Of a stretch of DNA of 27,112 bases, positions 1 through 7,631 are shown piece after piece. The stretch's first letter is position 1; each line of letters opens with the position of its first letter. The DNA comes from a virus: the IMG/VR virus record IMGVR_UViG_3300006990_000125, positions 1-27,112 of that record, one strand, 5' to 3'. Made by a program: the position numbers and the translations under genes. A model generated the notes under the pieces. It was not told the origin of the DNA. It worked only from the letters and a program-made list of their open reading frames with translations, and searched no databases.

Positions 1-1797
1 AAATTCAGAAATATCTAGGTCGTTGTGACCAAAGACTTGACCACCAGGATACTTCTGATAATATATCGACAAGAACTTTTCAAGAGTTGTGAACTGCTCT
101 CGTGTGAAAGATTGAGCAGAACGCAGTTCACTAGGATTTTTTACACCCGATGATGCATTAATACCACCAACAAGAGCGACACCAAGTGACCTTGTGTTAT
201 GATTGTTCGTAGATGTATGTTCACCCACTTTATTCGGCGGGCGTCCTCTCTGAAGTCTACCATCTCTTCTAATTATATAGTGATAGCCAATGCCATCGTG
301 TCCAAGTTGATTGTGTATCTCATTGATTTCAACAGAACCGACATTCTTGTTTGTAAATGTATCTGTTGCATGAAGAACGACTTCAGTAATTTCACGACGA
401 ATTAATGTAAATTCGGTTTCAAGTTCCTCAACAGATGCGATATATGTAAACAAATCGCTTGATGTGTTTGCACCTGACCACTTCTCATTTAGTTTAGCAA
501 TCAGGTCTGGTTCATCAAAGAGTGGGTCAACAACAACAGAACCTGAGATTGTTGAGTTGATAACATCAGTTAAGAGTGTATCACCAACACTATTATATCT
601 GTCTGTTATCGTGGCAATTTCAGAATCAGGAATACCATTCTGTTTTAATACCTGTGATGTCTTATTGATTAACTCTTTAGTCGTCGAGCCTTCTACCTGA
701 GAAGCAAGTTCAATCGCTCGAGGCGATACAGAAACATTCGATAGTGAAACCTCTTGCACAGACTGTGTGAAGAGTCGTGTATTACCACTCACTACATTCT
801 GTAATATAGTCTGCTTTTTCGCATCAGGGAAAATAGATATGCCACCTGTGAGAGAATTGAGAACTTGACTGGCTTCTCGTGTTACTGTTTCAAAAACATC
901 ACCAAGAAGACCTTTTCCTAGCAGACCCGATGAGACACCTTCAAGAACATTTTCTTTTAAATTTTCTGCCTGAGAGACCAAGTTATTGATTGTTCCAGTA
1001 GCGTCTTTTACTGTGCTAACAATATCTTTTGCACCATCCAGTGCATCGAGAGAGTTCTTTGCGCTTGTTACACCTTCGCTCAATGCACCAATTGATGTTA
1101 CATTACTCACAGTATCTTTGAGTCCTGCTACACTGTTGATGCTATTTACAGAACTTACACCTTTGACGACATCTGTTATATTTCCAAAGTCAGCGACTTG
1201 ACTTATTTTACTGACATCCGCGAGTTCGCCTACTGATGCGCCTAAATCTGTGAATGATGATGTCAGGTCACCTGCTAGACTTGAAGCACCTGCTTTAGCG
1301 GCGCTCATCACACCATCGATGCTAGGAATGCCTCCACCTGATGTGAGTTTTGCACCCATATCAGAAATAGAACCCAGACCCGTTAGAAGAGAGACGATTG
1401 AAGCAACAGTGTCAGCTATTCCGCCACCTGAAATGCTTGTTGCAAAACCACCAGCGGCAGAATCATATGAGACAAAGCCACTATCATTTAGATTTGCGTT
1501 GATTGTTGCTGTTGAATATGGCATAGTGATTGCTGTCGGATCTAATACACCTGAAAGATTAGGAACACCATCAGTAATCTCACAAAGACCTTCACCTAAG
1601 AGAACATCGTTTGGTGTCATCTGAACACCGTCTAGACTTTTGATACCAGCGTTGATAGCACCAGCTTTCTCACCAACGAGCGTTGCGGCTTTACCATATA
1701 CTTCATCTTCAGCAATAGGAGCGAAGCCGAACTCTTTTTTTCTGTCGGCTGCAATGAGTCGAGTATTCAGTTCATCTTTTGTAAAAGTTCTTGCCAT
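1..1797 (-). CDS. Tail-associated protein with C-terminal T7-lysozyme-type amidase domain (partial, 3' end outside window)
   Basis: The frame stays open from the ATG at 1797 to the window edge, giving 599 codons without a stop. It starts MARTFTKDELNTRL. Residues about 60-440 are rich in Ser, Ala, Gly, Val and Thr and look like an elongated repetitive structural region. From about residue 465 the sequence follows T7 lysozyme (N-acetylmuramoyl-L-alanine amidase, PGRP fold): LHATDT with His476 as first zinc ligand, GYHYIIRRDG with Tyr505 matching the catalytic Tyr, SLGVALVGG, and FGHND with His591 as second zinc ligand. The third ligand and catalytic Lys would lie beyond the edge. The family cleaves the amide bond between MurNAc and L-Ala in peptidoglycan. 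Its ATG overlaps the TAA of the gp5-like gene by one base, so the two are probably co-translated, and a role in cell-wall penetration by the tail tip is inferred. A holin-dependent endolysin is less likely given the length and context. Confidence 0.85.
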   Translation of the reverse strand, partial: MARTFTKDELNTRLIAADRKKEFGFAPIAEDEVYGKAATLVGEKAGAINAGIKSLDGVQMTPNDVLLGEGLCEITDGVPNLSGVLDPTAITMPYSTATINANLNDSGFVSYDSAAGGFATSISGGGIADTVASIVSLLTGLGSISDMGAKLTSGGGIPSIDGVMSAAKAGASSLAGDLTSSFTDLGASVGELADVSKISQVADFGNITDVVKGVSSVNSINSVAGLKDTVSNVTSIGALSEGVTSAKNSLDALDGAKDIVSTVKDATGTINNLVSQAENLKENVLEGVSSGLLGKGLLGDVFETVTREASQVLNSLTGGISIFPDAKKQTILQNVVSGNTRLFTQSVQEVSLSNVSVSPRAIELASQVEGSTTKELINKTSQVLKQNGIPDSEIATITDRYNSVGDTLLTDVINSTISGSVVVDPLFDEPDLIAKLNEKWSGANTSSDLFTYIASVEELETEFTLIRREITEVVLHATDTFTNKNVGSVEINEIHNQLGHDGIGYHYIIRRDGRLQRGRPPNKVGEHTSTNNHNTRSLGVALVGGINASSGVKNPSELRSAQSFTREQFTTLEKFLSIYYQKYPGGQVFGHNDLDISEF

Positions 1798-2672
1798 TAT
1801 ACTATCCTATCAAGAAAATCTTTTGCTTTTGCTTGAATACCAGATGATTGACTTATATCGTTCAGATAATATCTTGCAAAGATTTCAGCAGTGCCTTTCG
1901 GTCCTTCGACCTTGTCTGACTGAATCAAAAGAATATTTGCTTGTGCTTTCTCATTATTTAGTTCATATGCAACGAAACGTAATTGAGTCGTAAACAACTC
2001 ATAATCGTTTGAGAAGTTCTGAAGTTTTCTATAGCGGTCTGTATTGAAATTACCAATGCCTTTACCATCTTTACCCGTAACACCTGTTGTCATCTGAGAT
2101 GCATTTGATAGACCTGCAACAATTGACACACTTTGCTTGATTGTATAACCCAGGTTAAGAAAGAACTTAACAGCAACCTTTTCACGATTATTTTGTGTAG
2201 TTTTAGAGGGTACTGTGATGAGTTCGTTCTCAATTGGTCTATCACCTTCAGTAATCACATCAAATCCTAGATTAGTAACTTGGTCCGCTTGATTACTTTT
2301 CCTCAAATCAAATACATTCTGATTTGTCTGAACTTCTGTTGGTGTCTCGATGTGTGGTAAAGAACCAAGCACAATTGGAACTTGTGAGTTTACGCCATCA
2401 GCAAAGATTCCGAATACAAGCGCATTTGCTTGAATGTTTGGACTACGACCAATACCTGAAATGCCACCTTCTGTTGTTGGAAGCATACATTGCGCCCACG
2501 GCAAATCATTCTGAGGAATATCTTTTGTTGACTCTGTGTGAATACCATGAACACGAATCTTCACACGACCTTCCAGTCCGTATGGTGGAGTTGAGTCAAT
2601 CACTGTAGCAACAAACCAACGAGTGTTATCACCATAGTATTCTGACGAGATTGGTTTCATTTCATAATTCAT
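1797..2672 (-). CDS. 5: gp5-like baseplate hub spike protein with OB fold and degenerate lysozyme domain
   Basis: The 291-aa product has two parts. Residues about 15-110 match the T4 gp5 N-terminal OB-fold domain (GLEGRVKIRVHGIHT, DLPWAQCMLPTTEGG, GIGRSPNIQANALVFGIFAD), which sits on the gp27 trimer. Residues about 166-275 resemble the phage tail lysozyme family (Phage_tail_lysozyme type): KFFLNLGYTIKQSVSIVAGL, GIGNFNTDRYRKL, TTQLRFVAYEL. Where that family has a catalytic Glu in an AES motif, this protein reads SNAS (Ala191), so the domain is probably inactive. No C-terminal beta-helix needle repeats are visible, unlike T4 gp5 (575 aa). The start ATG forms an ATGA overlap with the stop of the gp27-like gene. 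The OB-fold assignment is firm; the lysozyme-fold assignment is by eye. Confidence 0.85.
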   Translation of the reverse strand: MNYEMKPISSEYYGDNTRWFVATVIDSTPPYGLEGRVKIRVHGIHTESTKDIPQNDLPWAQCMLPTTEGGISGIGRSPNIQANALVFGIFADGVNSQVPIVLGSLPHIETPTEVQTNQNVFDLRKSNQADQVTNLGFDVITEGDRPIENELITVPSKTTQNNREKVAVKFFLNLGYTIKQSVSIVAGLSNASQMTTGVTGKDGKGIGNFNTDRYRKLQNFSNDYELFTTQLRFVAYELNNEKAQANILLIQSDKVEGPKGTAEIFARYYLNDISQSSGIQAKAKDFLDRIV

Positions 2673-4081
2673 GATTGTCTCTCAAGTTTACACACATTCA
2701 TGCTGACTGTATGTTCAGTTCCTACAAATGTATGACGCACATCATAAATAAGTGCTTTACCGGAACGTTCTTTGTCTGTCAAGTCGTCTTTGTCACCATC
2801 ATCTGTTCTTTCTACATCATCACTTGATATTTGAAGAGAGATGACATCGCCACAACCAGCGCCACTAATAAAGAAAGTCTCGCCCGCAACAGAAATATTG
2901 AACATATCTTTCAATAAATGATTTCTGATTGCTCGTCCCTCAATCTTCTTCTTAAATTTAGATGCATCATATTCGTCGTGATAACTCTTGTCTTCACCAT
3001 AAACGCCACTGGACGTAAGTGTGTGATAGCCAATTGAATTATAATCGTCCATGAATATTTCATCAAACTTAGCAAGCGGGTCAAAAACGTTCTGACGTTT
3101 TATATCGATTGTAGTTTCTTCGCTAAGATTTTTCAATGTATCACGAATTGAATAATGGCTCTTTGTAACACGACCTGTATTTAAATTTGTGTTTGCGTAT
3201 TCAGCACCAATCGAACCTGTCTTGATAAGTGCAAGAGTGTTTGACATCTCTACATAGTTAAGGTCTTTGATAATAGATGCTCGTTCAAGACCCGTTGCTT
3301 TTTCAGCCGCAGAGATGTTAGATGGATTATATGTGAATGGAAGTTTGCTATTCCAAGGTTCTTGTCGTAACATTGCGTCAAGATTACCAAGTCTTAGTCT
3401 ATCGTCATGGATTGATGCCCAGACGAAGTATGGCGAACCAGTAACGGTTGTTGCTCGTTTCAAAAGCCAGTTTACTGCTTTGAGTGGAGATATTGTTGGA
3501 ATAATAACTTTCATATCTTCTTGTAGAGCCGCATTTTCTGTAAGTTTACCATTCGTGATGGTTGCGTCTGTGTAAGACGCATCAACAGATTTCTTGAGTT
3601 CAGAAAGAATAATCTTTGATAGAATGTTTGTGACTTTACCTTTATATGACTTACTCACTTCTTTGAGGTTGCTCAGAACTGCATGTTCGTCAACAAAGTT
3701 GATTACATACATGCTTGCATTGCCAGCACCTGCTCCTTTGATACGCTTCTCAACTTCTGTAAGAATGAATGTTCGCTGTTCGTTGGTTGCTTCTTTGTTG
3801 CCTGGAGGAAATACTTCTACTGGTTGTCCTGCTTCATCTGTTGTGACACCCGCAATAACGAGCCGCAGTTTCTCGGTACCCTTAAACGACATCTTCTCAA
3901 AAATACCTTTATCATCAAGAAGCACTAAGTTTCCTGTGACAAATGGTTTGTCAAGACTTTCAAATAGACTTAGTTCAGCAATCATTGTTTTGACATCAAC
4001 ACCTGTTGTGTCAAATCCACCGAGTCTATCAGCAGATATAAATGCTTGCTTAATTACATACTGTTGTCCAGGACCTGCCAT
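2669..4081 (-). CDS. 27: Baseplate central hub protein, gp27-like
   Basis: The 470-aa product starts MAGPGQQYVIKQAF. It is placed between gp53 and gp5 and forms an ATGA overlap with gp5, the position expected for the trimeric hub that carries the gp5 spike. The N terminus (ELSLFESLDKPFVTGNLVL) and the C terminus (ALIYDVRHTFVGTEHTVSMN) look like the beta-barrel and closing strand of gp27/VgrG-type hub proteins. The internal segment around residue 190 (ISPLKAVNWLLKRAT) is typical of marine T4-like hub proteins. It is longer than T4 gp27 (391 aa). The call rests on context and these weak motifs; an alternative is a fused or extended hub protein specific to this phage group. Confidence 0.65.
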   Translation of the reverse strand: MAGPGQQYVIKQAFISADRLGGFDTTGVDVKTMIAELSLFESLDKPFVTGNLVLLDDKGIFEKMSFKGTEKLRLVIAGVTTDEAGQPVEVFPPGNKEATNEQRTFILTEVEKRIKGAGAGNASMYVINFVDEHAVLSNLKEVSKSYKGKVTNILSKIILSELKKSVDASYTDATITNGKLTENAALQEDMKVIIPTISPLKAVNWLLKRATTVTGSPYFVWASIHDDRLRLGNLDAMLRQEPWNSKLPFTYNPSNISAAEKATGLERASIIKDLNYVEMSNTLALIKTGSIGAEYANTNLNTGRVTKSHYSIRDTLKNLSEETTIDIKRQNVFDPLAKFDEIFMDDYNSIGYHTLTSSGVYGEDKSYHDEYDASKFKKKIEGRAIRNHLLKDMFNISVAGETFFISGAGCGDVISLQISSDDVERTDDGDKDDLTDKERSGKALIYDVRHTFVGTEHTVSMNVCKLERQS

Positions 4082-4084
4082 TGA

Positions 4085-4831
4085 CTATTGTCCTCTATGA
4101 AACTCAAAGAACTCCGACACAATAGAGCCAATAACGTCTGGATTGAACACACTGATTTCTCTCAAACTATCATTGGCCGCCTCGAGGCGCTCTCCCCATG
4201 TCACCGGAACATAATCAGAAGGAATAGCATAAGTGTGTGGGTCAATATCTTGAGTAACTCCGCTTGCATCTTCGTAGTGATGCACAGAATTATATTGTAA
4301 ATAATCTGCTAGAACACTAGCTGTAACTTGCCCAAACTCAGCGTCAAGATATGTGATTGTCTCACCACTGTTTAAATTATTACCGCCACTGTCATATACA
4401 ATCTGACCCAAGTCTAGATTACGCTTGATAACTGTCCCTGTCGTGCCGCTTGTCGTTCCTCGGAATACATCACCAGGAGTGAAGATGTTTGCTATCTCAG
4501 TTGTTGTTACCAGTGTGCGATACGGATACTTACTCTTTTTCATATTAAGAACTTCGGTTGACGATATTGGCCAACCTTCTCGTCTTACATTGTCGTTCAA
4601 TAGAAAAAATGTCCAGTAGTAGTCTACTGTTCCATAAAGACGATAAGATAGAGTGTCTGGTCGCTCACCTGACTGAATAGTATACTTGTTATAAAAAGCA
4701 GTATTCTCTTTCAATTGGTCAATCAAGTCAACATACTGTGTGATGTTGTTAAACAGAACTGGGTCTTCGGCATCACCAAAGCGATATTGAATAAGTGGTA
4801 TGTCGTTGAAATAGTTTGTAATAGCAGTCAT
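4085..4831 (-). CDS. 53: Baseplate wedge subunit gp53
   Basis: The 248-aa product matches T4 gp53 in its N-terminal third. SGERPDTLSYRLYGTVDYYW followed by LLND aligns with the T4 segment containing RPEELANAIYGNPQLYW and ND. This is the LysM-like part that binds neighbouring wedges when six wedges join around the hub. A middle insert (about residues 105-190, PGDVFRGTTSGTTGTV) is beta-rich and absent from the shorter T4 protein (196 aa). The C-terminal stretch WGERLEAANDSLREISVFNP resembles the end of T4 gp53. Its ATG overlaps the gp48 stop codon by one base, and it lies 3 bases upstream of the hub gene in one late operon. Confidence 0.88.
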   Translation of the reverse strand: MTAITNYFNDIPLIQYRFGDAEDPVLFNNITQYVDLIDQLKENTAFYNKYTIQSGERPDTLSYRLYGTVDYYWTFFLLNDNVRREGWPISSTEVLNMKKSKYPYRTLVTTTEIANIFTPGDVFRGTTSGTTGTVIKRNLDLGQIVYDSGGNNLNSGETITYLDAEFGQVTASVLADYLQYNSVHHYEDASGVTQDIDPHTYAIPSDYVPVTWGERLEAANDSLREISVFNPDVIGSIVSEFFEFHRGQ

Positions 4832-5850
4832 TAGAAGCCCTCTTTAATGTCTGTTTTGCTCAGTGTTCTAATTTCAACAAACGAGAGCGTCATATCAATT
4901 TCAGTGAACTTACCATCCTCATGAAAAGACATGTTGGTAGGATTGTAGTTTGTGGAGATGTCACGCAAGTGACATGGTAAAATCTTTGTTCCAATCTGTT
5001 CTCCATCATATTCAATCTGAATGCCAAACTTCTTAGGAAATCTATAGCCAATAGAGATTGACTGTTTTGTCTCACCACCCGAAACAATAGCATTGATTTC
5101 TTCGGGATACAACTCTTCTCTGAAGAATTGAATAATCTTTTCAATCTCGACTGCTTCTTTTCTACTTTCAGCGAAGAACTTGAATGTGAAAGAAAACTCA
5201 CGAATACCTACTTTTTCAAATAGTGTTCGTGTGTTAGGATTGATAGTCACACCCACTCCGAGTTTGAATGCGGCACTACCTACTGCCGCCATGCTTCCAC
5301 CAAACTTGTCAATGATACCAACTGCGGCGGCTGTAGCAACATCTCTGTCAGCACTCGTGTTTGCAAGAGCATCTTTTATTGTAGAAATACCACTCGTGAT
5401 ACCACCGCCAGCACTCATTGCCGCACCAGTCACTCCTAAATCGAAGTTACTATAAGATGCATTATCACGATACTGAAGACCAACAGGTAGATAAAGAAGA
5501 CATTGCCTATTCGAAGGACTAAATCTGGACGCACTGCGACGAGGCTGTTGATTTGCCTGTTGACCTCGTGCCGCAACTTCGTCACGCTTATTTCTAGGTG
5601 GGTCACCCGAGGTAATTTTTTCTAAGTTTTCTGCAATATTAAGAGCGCCTTCTTTGTTCTTTCCAAACAGAGTGGCGGCCGCTCCACCGATTTTATCAGT
5701 CAACTGGTCAAAGGCTTTTCTATTACTATTTTCTTCGTTGAGAACAGTAAAACGAATATGACCCTTATAATTAGGCTCGCTTAGAGGATATCTAAGTTGA
5801 GTATCACCAAGTTCCTTATAAGGATTGTATAGTTTGTTGAATTCAGCCAT
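4831..5850 (-). CDS. 48: Baseplate tail-tube cap protein gp48
   Basis: The 339-aa product is close to the T4 gp48 length (364 aa). Its C terminus (KILPCHLRDIST, DMTLSFVEIRTLSK) aligns with the end of T4 gp48 (FGPCQIQSIRFDKTPNG, LEITMREIITLNRASLY). A segment around residue 215 (REFSFTFKFFAESRKEAVEI) has the tail-tube-like fold signature followed by a helix, as in gp48/gp54. The region at about 130-200 is small-residue rich. gp48 caps the baseplate hub and, with gp54, nucleates tube polymerisation. It is the first gene of the minus-strand late operon and has a consensus late promoter at 5888-5895, giving a leader of about 30 nt. The Shine-Dalgarno is weak (GAGAAA). Confidence 0.82.
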   Translation of the reverse strand: MAEFNKLYNPYKELGDTQLRYPLSEPNYKGHIRFTVLNEENSNRKAFDQLTDKIGGAAATLFGKNKEGALNIAENLEKITSGDPPRNKRDEVAARGQQANQQPRRSASRFSPSNRQCLLYLPVGLQYRDNASYSNFDLGVTGAAMSAGGGITSGISTIKDALANTSADRDVATAAAVGIIDKFGGSMAAVGSAAFKLGVGVTINPNTRTLFEKVGIREFSFTFKFFAESRKEAVEIEKIIQFFREELYPEEINAIVSGGETKQSISIGYRFPKKFGIQIEYDGEQIGTKILPCHLRDISTNYNPTNMSFHEDGKFTEIDMTLSFVEIRTLSKTDIKEGF

Positions 5851-5859
5851 TTGTTTCTC

Positions 5860-5867
5860 AATAAATA
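5860..5867 (+). promoter_or_regulatory. T4-type late promoter for the gp4 operon
   Basis: Plus-strand AATAAATA matches the relaxed NATAAATA late motif of marine T4-like phages. The predicted start is near 5874, about 29 nt before the gp4 ATG. It points toward the minus-strand late promoter at 5888-5895, so the two transcripts would overlap at their 5' ends. Confidence 0.65.
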
Positions 5868-5887
5868 AGTGTAAACATTACTTTTGT

Positions 5888-5895
5888 TATTTATA
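5888..5895 (-). promoter_or_regulatory. T4-type late promoter for the gp48 operon
   Basis: Minus-strand TATAAATA is the exact T4 late consensus recognised by sigma gp55 with gp33 and the gp45 clamp. The predicted start is near 5881, about 31 nt before the gp48 ATG. The motif overlaps the ribosome-binding site (AGGG, 5895-5898) of gp4 on the other strand. Confidence 0.8.
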
Positions 5896-5902
5896 GGGTT
5901 TT

Positions 5903-6379
5903 ATGGCATATTCGGGCAGATACACAGTAAAAAATCCAAAGAAGTATAAAGGTGACCATACAAACGTCACTTATCGCTCTCTTTGGGAAAAACACGCATT
6001 CAAGTGGTGCGACAACAACTCTGACATCATTGAGTGGTCAAGCGAAGAGGTTGTCATACCATACTTATACGAGGTCGACAAAAGATATCATAGATATTTC
6101 ATGGACTTGAAGATTAAGTTTCAAAATGGCAAGACTGTGCTTGTTGAGATAAAACCAGATAAAGAGACACGTCCACCCGAGGGCGCGAAGCGAACAAAGC
6201 GATATATCAACGAAGCATTCACTTATGTTAAGAACCAGAACAAATGGGAAGCGGCTCATGAATACGCACAGGATAGAGGTTGGGAATTCTGGATATGGAC
6301 AGAAAAGAAAGAACCGTTGAAGTCTATTATTCCCAAATCAACAAAACAGTTAAAACCGTTCAAGAGGCGTAAGAAATGA
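5903..6379 (+). CDS. 4: Head completion protein gp4
   Basis: The 158-aa product aligns along most of its length with T4 gp4 (150 aa): MAYSGRYTVKNPKKYKGD, YRSLWEKHAFKWCD, WSSEEVVIPY, RYFMDLKIKF, LVEIKPDKET and NEAFTYVKNQNKWEAA. The family has an endonuclease-like fold (E in WEKH, D in YFMDL, E-x-K in VEIKP) and acts on filled heads before tail joining. The start is fixed by AGGG at 5895-5898 and the conserved MAYSG N terminus. It is the first gene of the plus-strand late operon, and its stop overlaps the next ATG by four bases. Confidence 0.93.
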   Translation: MAYSGRYTVKNPKKYKGDHTNVTYRSLWEKHAFKWCDNNSDIIEWSSEEVVIPYLYEVDKRYHRYFMDLKIKFQNGKTVLVEIKPDKETRPPEGAKRTKRYINEAFTYVKNQNKWEAAHEYAQDRGWEFWIWTEKKEPLKSIIPKSTKQLKPFKRRKK

Positions 6380-7038
6380 GTGATTTTGATATATGGATGA
6401 TAAGGGTCAAAGATAATGACAAGTCCGAGACATATGCGAAATATTGTGCAAAGAGTTGGACAGATGCTGGCTTTGAAGTAAACTTCTTTGATGCTGTGAC
6501 TCCTGACACACTACACCTTGGTAAGCATTTAGACTTTGACAAGAAACACAAACCCGCAGAGAAGGGTTGTTTCATCAGTCAGTATCTTCTATGGAAGAAA
6601 TGCTATGAAGAAGACCGACCTATTCTCGTTCTTGAGCATGATGCATATCTTGAAAATCCTGAGATGATTATCTACAATCCAGGTCTTGCAATGCAGTATC
6701 TAGGTCAGCATTGCATGGAAGCAGTTCTCTATAATCCATGGTGGGCAAAGGAGATGTGCAAACTTGCAGAAACTCTGTCAGACTTGAGAGGACCTTTCGG
6801 TATGGTAGAGCATTTTCTAGGCATTCCTGTCTCGGGTCATAGTCGATATGGTCTTCTATCTAGACATGGAGTTCCTCATACTCGCTTTCTAGGACCTAGG
6901 GCTCCTGTCAAGCATGTCATCATACCTGAACTAGGAACATCACTAGAACACAGTAAAGGTAAGACTTCTGACAGAATTGTGACAGAGCAAGCAGATTTAT
7001 TTAAAATAGTTCCATTAACAGTCGCTCTAAAAGCATAA
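6376..7038 (+). CDS. GT25-family-like glycosyltransferase
   Basis: The 220-aa product resembles the GT25 (LPS-type) family: an N-terminal strand DIWMIRVKDNDKSETYAKYC, then a conserved core KGCFISQYLLWKKC, and RPILVLEHDAYL where EHD stands in for the usual acidic EDD metal-binding motif. A late segment HSRYGLLSRHGVPHTRF may bind the acceptor. The family transfers a hexose from a nucleotide sugar to lipooligosaccharide or protein. It has an ATGA overlap with gp4 and precedes a virion-type gene, so it should be made late with virion proteins. Two relatives (19618-20271 and 20268-21005) carry the same VFEHD-type core on the other strand. Confidence 0.72.
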   Translation: MSDFDIWMIRVKDNDKSETYAKYCAKSWTDAGFEVNFFDAVTPDTLHLGKHLDFDKKHKPAEKGCFISQYLLWKKCYEEDRPILVLEHDAYLENPEMIIYNPGLAMQYLGQHCMEAVLYNPWWAKEMCKLAETLSDLRGPFGMVEHFLGIPVSGHSRYGLLSRHGVPHTRFLGPRAPVKHVIIPELGTSLEHSKGKTSDRIVTEQADLFKIVPLTVALKA

Positions 7039-7041
7039 ATA
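7034..7041 (+). promoter_or_regulatory. Possible late promoter motif abutting a start codon
   Basis: CATAAATA ends 5 nt before the ATG at 7047 and overlaps the stop of the upstream gene. A T4-type start site 5-7 nt downstream would make the mRNA leaderless or nearly so. The same bases also supply an AAGAG ribosome-binding site for read-through transcripts, so the promoter reading is uncertain. Confidence 0.3.
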
Positions 7042-7046
7042 AGAGC

Positions 7047-7631
7047 ATGGCAAGTAATATATTCAATAGACTAGAACTACAGGCATTTCGTGCTGGTATC
7101 ACTCCACGCACTAAAGAAAGTCGTGCATGGTTTCAAAAGAAGGCATCTAATCTACGCTCTATCAATCGTGAAGCGTTGATGAAAGAAGAGCCACTGAAGC
7201 GTGGTCGTAAAGAAATCATTGGTTCGATGCAGATGTTTACCTACGACCCAAAGACGAAAGATACACTACCTTACTATGATGCGTTTCCTCTTGTTGTCGT
7301 AGTTGGTCCTGCAGAAGGTGGATTCTATGGACTTAATCTTCACTATCTACCACCAATTCTTCGTGCAAAGATGCTTGATGGTCTGATGAGTATTGCTACA
7401 AGTAAGAATAGCGACGATGCAAAGTTTAGACTTTCATATAGTATGCTACAGCGAAGCACCAAACTTAAATACTTCAAGCCATGTTTCAAACATTATTTGA
7501 ACAAACATGTGACAAGTCAGTTTGCTGAGGTTCTTGCACCCGAATGGGAGATTGCTACATTCTTACCGACTGCTGATTTCCGTAAGAGAAATAGAAATAA
7601 GGTATATTCAGATAGTAGAGAGATGATTTAA
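7047..7631 (+). CDS. Conserved T4-superfamily late protein, possibly gp2-like DNA end protector
   Basis: The 194-aa basic product has a core I recognise as conserved in T4-like phages but cannot tie firmly to a T4 gene: MFTYDPKTKDTLPYYDAFPL, GFYGLNLHYLPPILRAKMLD, KHYLNKHVTSQF and EWEIATFLPTADF. The N terminus (ARGITPRTKESR-like basic helix) is rich in Arg and Lys, compatible with DNA or portal contact. It lies between the gp4/glycosyltransferase pair and a tail tube-type gene, which suggests a virion or head-completion role. A gp2-like DNA end protector is my best guess from memory of marine phage annotations. The stop overlaps the next ATG by one base. Confidence 0.5.
   Translation: MASNIFNRLELQAFRAGITPRTKESRAWFQKKASNLRSINREALMKEEPLKRGRKEIIGSMQMFTYDPKTKDTLPYYDAFPLVVVVGPAEGGFYGLNLHYLPPILRAKMLDGLMSIATSKNSDDAKFRLSYSMLQRSTKLKYFKPCFKHYLNKHVTSQFAEVLAPEWEIATFLPTADFRKRNRNKVYSDSREMI

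Noticed and set aside
1250-1624. Long plus-strand open frame opposite the amidase gene
   Set aside because: Low-complexity antisense shadow of the Ser/Ala/Gly-rich minus-strand gene, with no ribosome-binding site and no recognisable motif.
3594-4100. 168-codon plus-strand open frame opposite the hub gene
   Set aside because: Composition is that of an antisense shadow (Ser/Leu/Pro rich) and it conflicts with a well-supported structural gene.
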